From contig JACQDV010000017.1 in NCBI GenBank assembly GCA_016200915.1, positions 1 through 64,000 on the forward strand: a DNA stretch of 64,000 bases, written 5' to 3'. The position numbers and the translations under genes were made by a program. Positions 61,081 to 64,000 of the stretch are shown one piece after another. The notes below the pieces were generated by a model. That model was not told the DNA's origin. It saw only the letters and a list, made by a program, of their open reading frames with translations, and did not search any database. Every line of letters starts with the position of its first letter. Positions within the stretch are counted from its first letter, which is position 1. The DNA comes from Sphingobacteriales bacterium. Lineage in GTDB: Bacteria; Bacteroidota; Bacteroidia; Chitinophagales; Chitinophagaceae.

Positions 61081-61938
61081 TTAAATCAATTCTTTTCTTA
61101 AGGAAGAAGGGTTAACTGCATAATGTTGTTTAAAGGCAGTTACAAAATGTTCAGGACTATTAAACCCACATTCAAATGCAACATCACTCACCGGCAAATT
61201 AGTTTCAGTGAGTAATACTTTTGCATGTGTCAATCTTACTTTTGTTAAGTATTGATGAGGTGATTCGCCTGCAGTGGTTTTAAAGATGCGGCTGAAATGA
61301 AAAGGGCTTACAAAACAATGCGCCGCTAATTGCTGCAGCGAAATGTTTTCATTGAAATGTTTCAACAGGTATTCCCTTGCTGATTCAATGGTGACCAGGT
61401 GATGTTGTTTAAGTTTATCATCCACTATTTCCGGACTGGTATAATTACCCAGCACCATCATGATCTTCTCCAGTAATAAAAGAACCATTTCATCTGCTTC
61501 TAATGAATTATAAATTCTGGAAGCAATAATTTGATACAGGCGATGATGTATATACTCTAATTCAGGAGTAGCATTCAGCATCAGCGAGTGAATATCTTTA
61601 TTCAGCAAAAACCAGGAAAGTTTTTTACCATACACATCCACTAAGCAATCAGTAAAGAAGGAAGGTTTAAATTCAAAGATGGTAACAATATCCGGTTGGT
61701 TTTCTATATGCCGCACCACTCTTTCATAACCCGGTTTGGAAAGCAATACTCTCCCCACATGTATCTCTTCTTTTCTTTTGAATGTTCTGTATTCAAAAAA
61801 ACCTTTGCGGATAAATGAAAAGTAAAAGGTGTTACTATACTCCGTTTCACTCACATTACATTCCACGCAATGACAGCGAAAATCAAGTATGCGGCAAAAA
61901 TCGCCCTGGTGCAGGGTATGTACAGCTGCCAGTCTCAC
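61081..61938 (-). CDS. AraC-family transcriptional regulator
   Basis: 285 aa. N-terminal cupin-like ligand domain (residues ~1-170, TFYFSFIRKGFFEYRTF) and a C-terminal AraC double helix-turn-helix: ISLQQLAAHCFVSPFHFSRIFKTTAGESPHQYLTKVRLTHAKVLL and VSDVAFECGFNSPEHFVTAFKQHY. Divergent from the DinB-like gene, with a 19-bp palindrome in the gap. Effector unknown. Confidence 0.92.
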   Translation of the reverse strand: MRLAAVHTLHQGDFCRILDFRCHCVECNVSETEYSNTFYFSFIRKGFFEYRTFKRKEEIHVGRVLLSKPGYERVVRHIENQPDIVTIFEFKPSFFTDCLVDVYGKKLSWFLLNKDIHSLMLNATPELEYIHHRLYQIIASRIYNSLEADEMVLLLLEKIMMVLGNYTSPEIVDDKLKQHHLVTIESAREYLLKHFNENISLQQLAAHCFVSPFHFSRIFKTTAGESPHQYLTKVRLTHAKVLLTETNLPVSDVAFECGFNSPEHFVTAFKQHYAVNPSSLRKELI

Positions 61939-62037
61939 TGTATAAAGTTATTTATTACTGTAAACTTAATTCAACCATTCATATAAAATGTCAGTCACTA
62001 ACAAATAAGCAAGATTTCTAAGTCCACTGCTTTTATT

Positions 62038-62056
62038 AATCAGCAATTTGCTGATT
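62038..62056 (+). promoter_or_regulatory. 19-bp palindrome before the DinB-like gene
   Basis: AATCAGCAA-T-TTGCTGATT, perfect 9-1-9 inverted repeat, 9 bp before the ATG at 62065, in the region usually covering the ribosome site. Confidence 0.6.
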
Positions 62057-62064
62057 CAAATTTT

Positions 62065-62544
62065 ATGATTATGAACAATAAGATCAACAACTACATCAGT
62101 GAGTTTGAAACTATTTATGATGGCGAACCATTTTATGGTAAACCCTTAATGGCCGTATTAAAAGATGCCGGCCCAAAAACAGTTTTCAAAAAGCAAAACA
62201 ACAATGGTCATTCTGCTTATGAAGTTTTGCACCATGTATTAGCCTGGCGGGAACTACTGGTAAAAAGATTAAACGGAGACAACAAATCAAACATTAAAAT
62301 AGATTCAGAAAATGACTGGTCTGCTTTGCCGGCAAAACAATCAGCAGCAGAATGGAATGCATTGGTAAGAAAGGTTCAACAAAATCAGAAAGAAATCATT
62401 AGTTCTCTTTCTAAATGGAATGATGAAGCTATTGATAAAAACTTTGTCGGCTCTGCTTATCCATTAAGAACGTTTTTACATGGGCAGATACAGCATGATA
62501 TTTATCATATCGGGCAAATTGCATTAGCATTAAAGAACGCATAA
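62065..62544 (+). CDS. DinB/YfiT-family four-helix protein
   Basis: 159 aa (an equal start is the ATG at 62071). Four-helix bundle with three metal-type His: EVLHHVLAWRELL near residue 53, and HGQIQHDIYHIGQIALAL near 140. Known: DinB-like proteins bind metals and often act as thiol-dependent transferases or detox enzymes. It is followed 10 bp later by the ABM-like gene, so the two may act together. Confidence 0.88.
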   Translation: MIMNNKINNYISEFETIYDGEPFYGKPLMAVLKDAGPKTVFKKQNNNGHSAYEVLHHVLAWRELLVKRLNGDNKSNIKIDSENDWSALPAKQSAAEWNALVRKVQQNQKEIISSLSKWNDEAIDKNFVGSAYPLRTFLHGQIQHDIYHIGQIALALKNA

Positions 62545-62554
62545 ATATTATTTT

Positions 62555-62860
62555 ATGATTGCAAGAATATGGCATGGAAGAACAAAAAGCAATGATGCTG
62601 ACAATTACCGACAGTATGTAATTGAAACAGGAATGGCAGGTTATCGTTCAACCAAAGGAAATATTGCTGCACAGATATGGCAACAACAGGAAGGAGATAT
62701 TACACATATCTATACCCTCTCCTGGTGGGATAGTTATGATAGTATTAAAGCTTTCGCCGGAGAAGATTATGAAAAAGCCAAGTATTATTAGGAAGACGAA
62801 AAATATTTATTAGAGTTTGAGCCAACTGTGCAGCATTATGAGTGCTGGGATTTCAGGTAA
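62555..62860 (+). pseudogene. ABM-like gene interrupted by an in-frame TAG, second copy
   Basis: Frame: MIARIWHGRTKSNDADNYRQYVIETGMAGYRSTKG...FAGEDYEKAKYY, TAG at 62789-62791 (codon 79), then EDEKYLLEFEPTVQHYECWDFR and TAA at 62858-62860. The segment after the TAG is what relatives have at the C-terminus (YYxEDEKFLLEFEP...HYE), so the reading frame is kept. If termination is complete the product is 78 aa and lacks its last strand. It lies 10 bp after the DinB-like gene. Confidence 0.75.
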
Positions 62861-62861
62861 A

Positions 62862-62896
62862 AAACATAGTCAGACAGGGACGGTCAGACTATGTTT
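62862..62896. repeat. inverted repeat AAACATAGTC / GACTATGTTT before the aminotransferase gene
   Basis: Perfect 10-bp arms at 62862-62871 and 62887-62896 with a 15-base loop; the loop region includes GTCAGAC AGGGACG GTCAGAC, itself 7-bp phased. It sits 34 bp before the aminotransferase start. It could be a terminator of the DinB unit or an attenuator; no T-run follows. Confidence 0.65.
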
Positions 62897-62930
62897 CAGA
62901 AATCCCGTAACTTAATAGAAATTTTAAGTT

Positions 62931-64000
62931 ATGCAATCATCCCGCCGTCACTGGATACGCCAAAGCAGTTTGGCATTAGCAGGTTTAGGTTTCGCTTCTG
63001 AGCTTTTAGCTAAAGAAATAAAACCCTTCTCCCCTGTTACCAAACAAATACTACTCAACAGTAATGAAAATGCATACGGCCCCTCACCGATGGCGAGAAA
63101 GGCTATGATGGAAGCATATCTGAGTTCCAACCGTTATCCTGACGATGTTATTTCACCTTTAAAGAAAAAGATTGCAGCACATTGGAATGTGGGAGCTGAA
63201 AATATTTTACTCGGCGCAGGTTCATCAGAGATCATTGGGCTGGCCACTCATCATGTATCTGCTAACAAGGGACATGTGCTGGTGGGCGAACCTGCTTATA
63301 AAGTCTGGAACGGACAGGCTGAAGCTTTCGGCTTATCTTTTAACCGTATTGCACTTACTGATAAAAAAGTACATGACTTAAATAAAATGCTTGGTTCCGT
63401 TACCGGTGAAACACGCATGGTTTATATATGCAACCCTAACAACCCTACCGGTACTGTGAATGATGTAAATGAATTAAGAAGCTTTGCAGAAGAAGCATCA
63501 AAGAAAACCATGGTATTTATTGATGAAGCTTATACCGAATATGCCCAACTTCCTTCATTAGCTGATATGGCGGTAAAGAATAAGAATATTATTGTGGCTA
63601 AAACTTTCTCCAAAATTTACGGATTAGCAGGGGCAAGAATTGGTTACGCTATTGCGCATACTGATATGATCAATACACTCGGCAGTTATCAGCCCTGGTC
63701 AGATTCAGCTGTAAGTGTAGTATCGGTGGCAGCAGCATCAGCTTCTTTGGACGATAAAACATTTACAGAACAATGCAGGCTGAATGCTGCTAAAGCAAGA
63801 GATATTTGTTATAACACATTTAATCAGCTCAAATTAGAATACATACCTTCACAAACCAACTTTATTTTATTTCATATCGATTCTATTCAAAAAGATCTTA
63901 TTAAAGAAATGGCAGCACAGAACATTTATGTTCAGTATCGTCCGCACTTTGGTGGTAAGTGGTGCCGGGTAAGCATGGGTACGGTAGAAGAGATGCAGCA
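62931..64000 (+). CDS. Tat-exported PLP-dependent aminotransferase, histidinol-phosphate aminotransferase-like (partial)
   Basis: Incomplete: 356 codons are visible and the frame runs off the window end. Twin-arginine leader SSRRHWIRQSSLALAGLGF at residues ~3-21. Class I/II fold: NSNENAYGPSP, NPNNPTGTVND near 168, FIDEAYTEYAQ, and the PLP Lys in AKTFSKIYGLAGARIGY near 228, the latter parts strongly like HisC. Known: HisC is cytoplasmic; this one carries an export signal, so its substrate is probably an outside-made amino compound (inference). Confidence 0.9.
   Translation, partial: MQSSRRHWIRQSSLALAGLGFASELLAKEIKPFSPVTKQILLNSNENAYGPSPMARKAMMEAYLSSNRYPDDVISPLKKKIAAHWNVGAENILLGAGSSEIIGLATHHVSANKGHVLVGEPAYKVWNGQAEAFGLSFNRIALTDKKVHDLNKMLGSVTGETRMVYICNPNNPTGTVNDVNELRSFAEEASKKTMVFIDEAYTEYAQLPSLADMAVKNKNIIVAKTFSKIYGLAGARIGYAIAHTDMINTLGSYQPWSDSAVSVVSVAAASASLDDKTFTEQCRLNAAKARDICYNTFNQLKLEYIPSQTNFILFHIDSIQKDLIKEMAAQNIYVQYRPHFGGKWCRVSMGTVEEMQ

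Noticed and set aside
60671-62860. Recoding of TAG as a sense codon in this organism
   Set aside because: GH2 (18910) and GH78 (1280) end at TAG, and no suppressor tRNA is visible in the window.
1-64000. tRNA or rRNA genes, complete transposons, integrase or prophage genes
   Set aside because: None was recognised on either strand by reading; small RNAs cannot be excluded without a covariance search.

Overview
The window is a piece of chromosome from a Bacteroidota bacterium, most likely family Chitinophagaceae. The signs are AT-rich DNA, the order infA-rpmJ-rpsM-rpsK-rpsD-rpoA-rplQ with carA nearby, a type IX secretion (T9SS) sorting tail on a secreted dehydrogenase, Bacteroidota promoter elements (TTTG, 19 bp, TAnnTTTG), many secreted glycoside hydrolases, and intergenic DNA full of short phased repeats. 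The genus cannot be fixed from sequence alone.

Layout. (1) 90-15056, minus strand: an L-rhamnose locus. GH106 and GH78 alpha-L-rhamnosidases and an esterase release the sugar. RhaT, RhaM, RhaI, an FGGY kinase and a fused aldolase/lactaldehyde dehydrogenase take it to DHAP and L-lactate, and an FMN lactate dehydrogenase would convert lactate to pyruvate. (2) 15393-23481, plus strand: a divergent TetR-led unit with a small secreted protein, GH2, GH39, a large secreted alpha/beta-hydrolase-like protein of unknown function and an SDR. (3) 23582-30799: a lipoprotein, an exported TIM-barrel epimerase-like protein, a GntR regulator, a second GH78-like enzyme, and two broken genes (the 3' end of a TonB-dependent receptor and the 5' end of a GH127-like enzyme). 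(4) 30799-41175: a UDP-glucuronate epimerase-like SDR, a Gfo/Idh oxidoreductase, a LuxE-like acyl-activating protein, a UbiA-like membrane protein, an M42 peptidase, a tightly coupled trio (tiny membrane protein, methyltransferase, membrane sulfatase-like enzyme), AroQ and a transglutaminase. (5) 41394-49512: carA, then a stretch of repeats and accessory genes (NTF2-like, parDE, DUF4261-like), then the alpha ribosomal operon. (6) 49575-56587: a TetR-controlled two-ATPase, two-permease ABC efflux system with its HlyD and TolC partners. (7) 56762-64000: a secreted sugar dehydrogenase, homogentisate dioxygenase, NUDIX, YfcE-type phosphodiesterase, AraC, DinB, two related monooxygenase-like genes each broken by an in-frame TAG, and a Tat-exported aminotransferase cut by the window end.

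The most unusual features are: intergenic arrays phased at exactly 7 bp (less often 8 bp) in nearly every spacer of the ribosomal operon and beside several other genes; nested inverted-repeat elements on both sides of carA; a parDE module between two about 80-bp copies of a hairpin repeat; twin amber-interrupted paralogs 1.6 kb apart; clear operator and promoter architecture for two TetR regulators; and the coupled trio at 36449-39551, the best candidate here for an uncharacterised envelope system.
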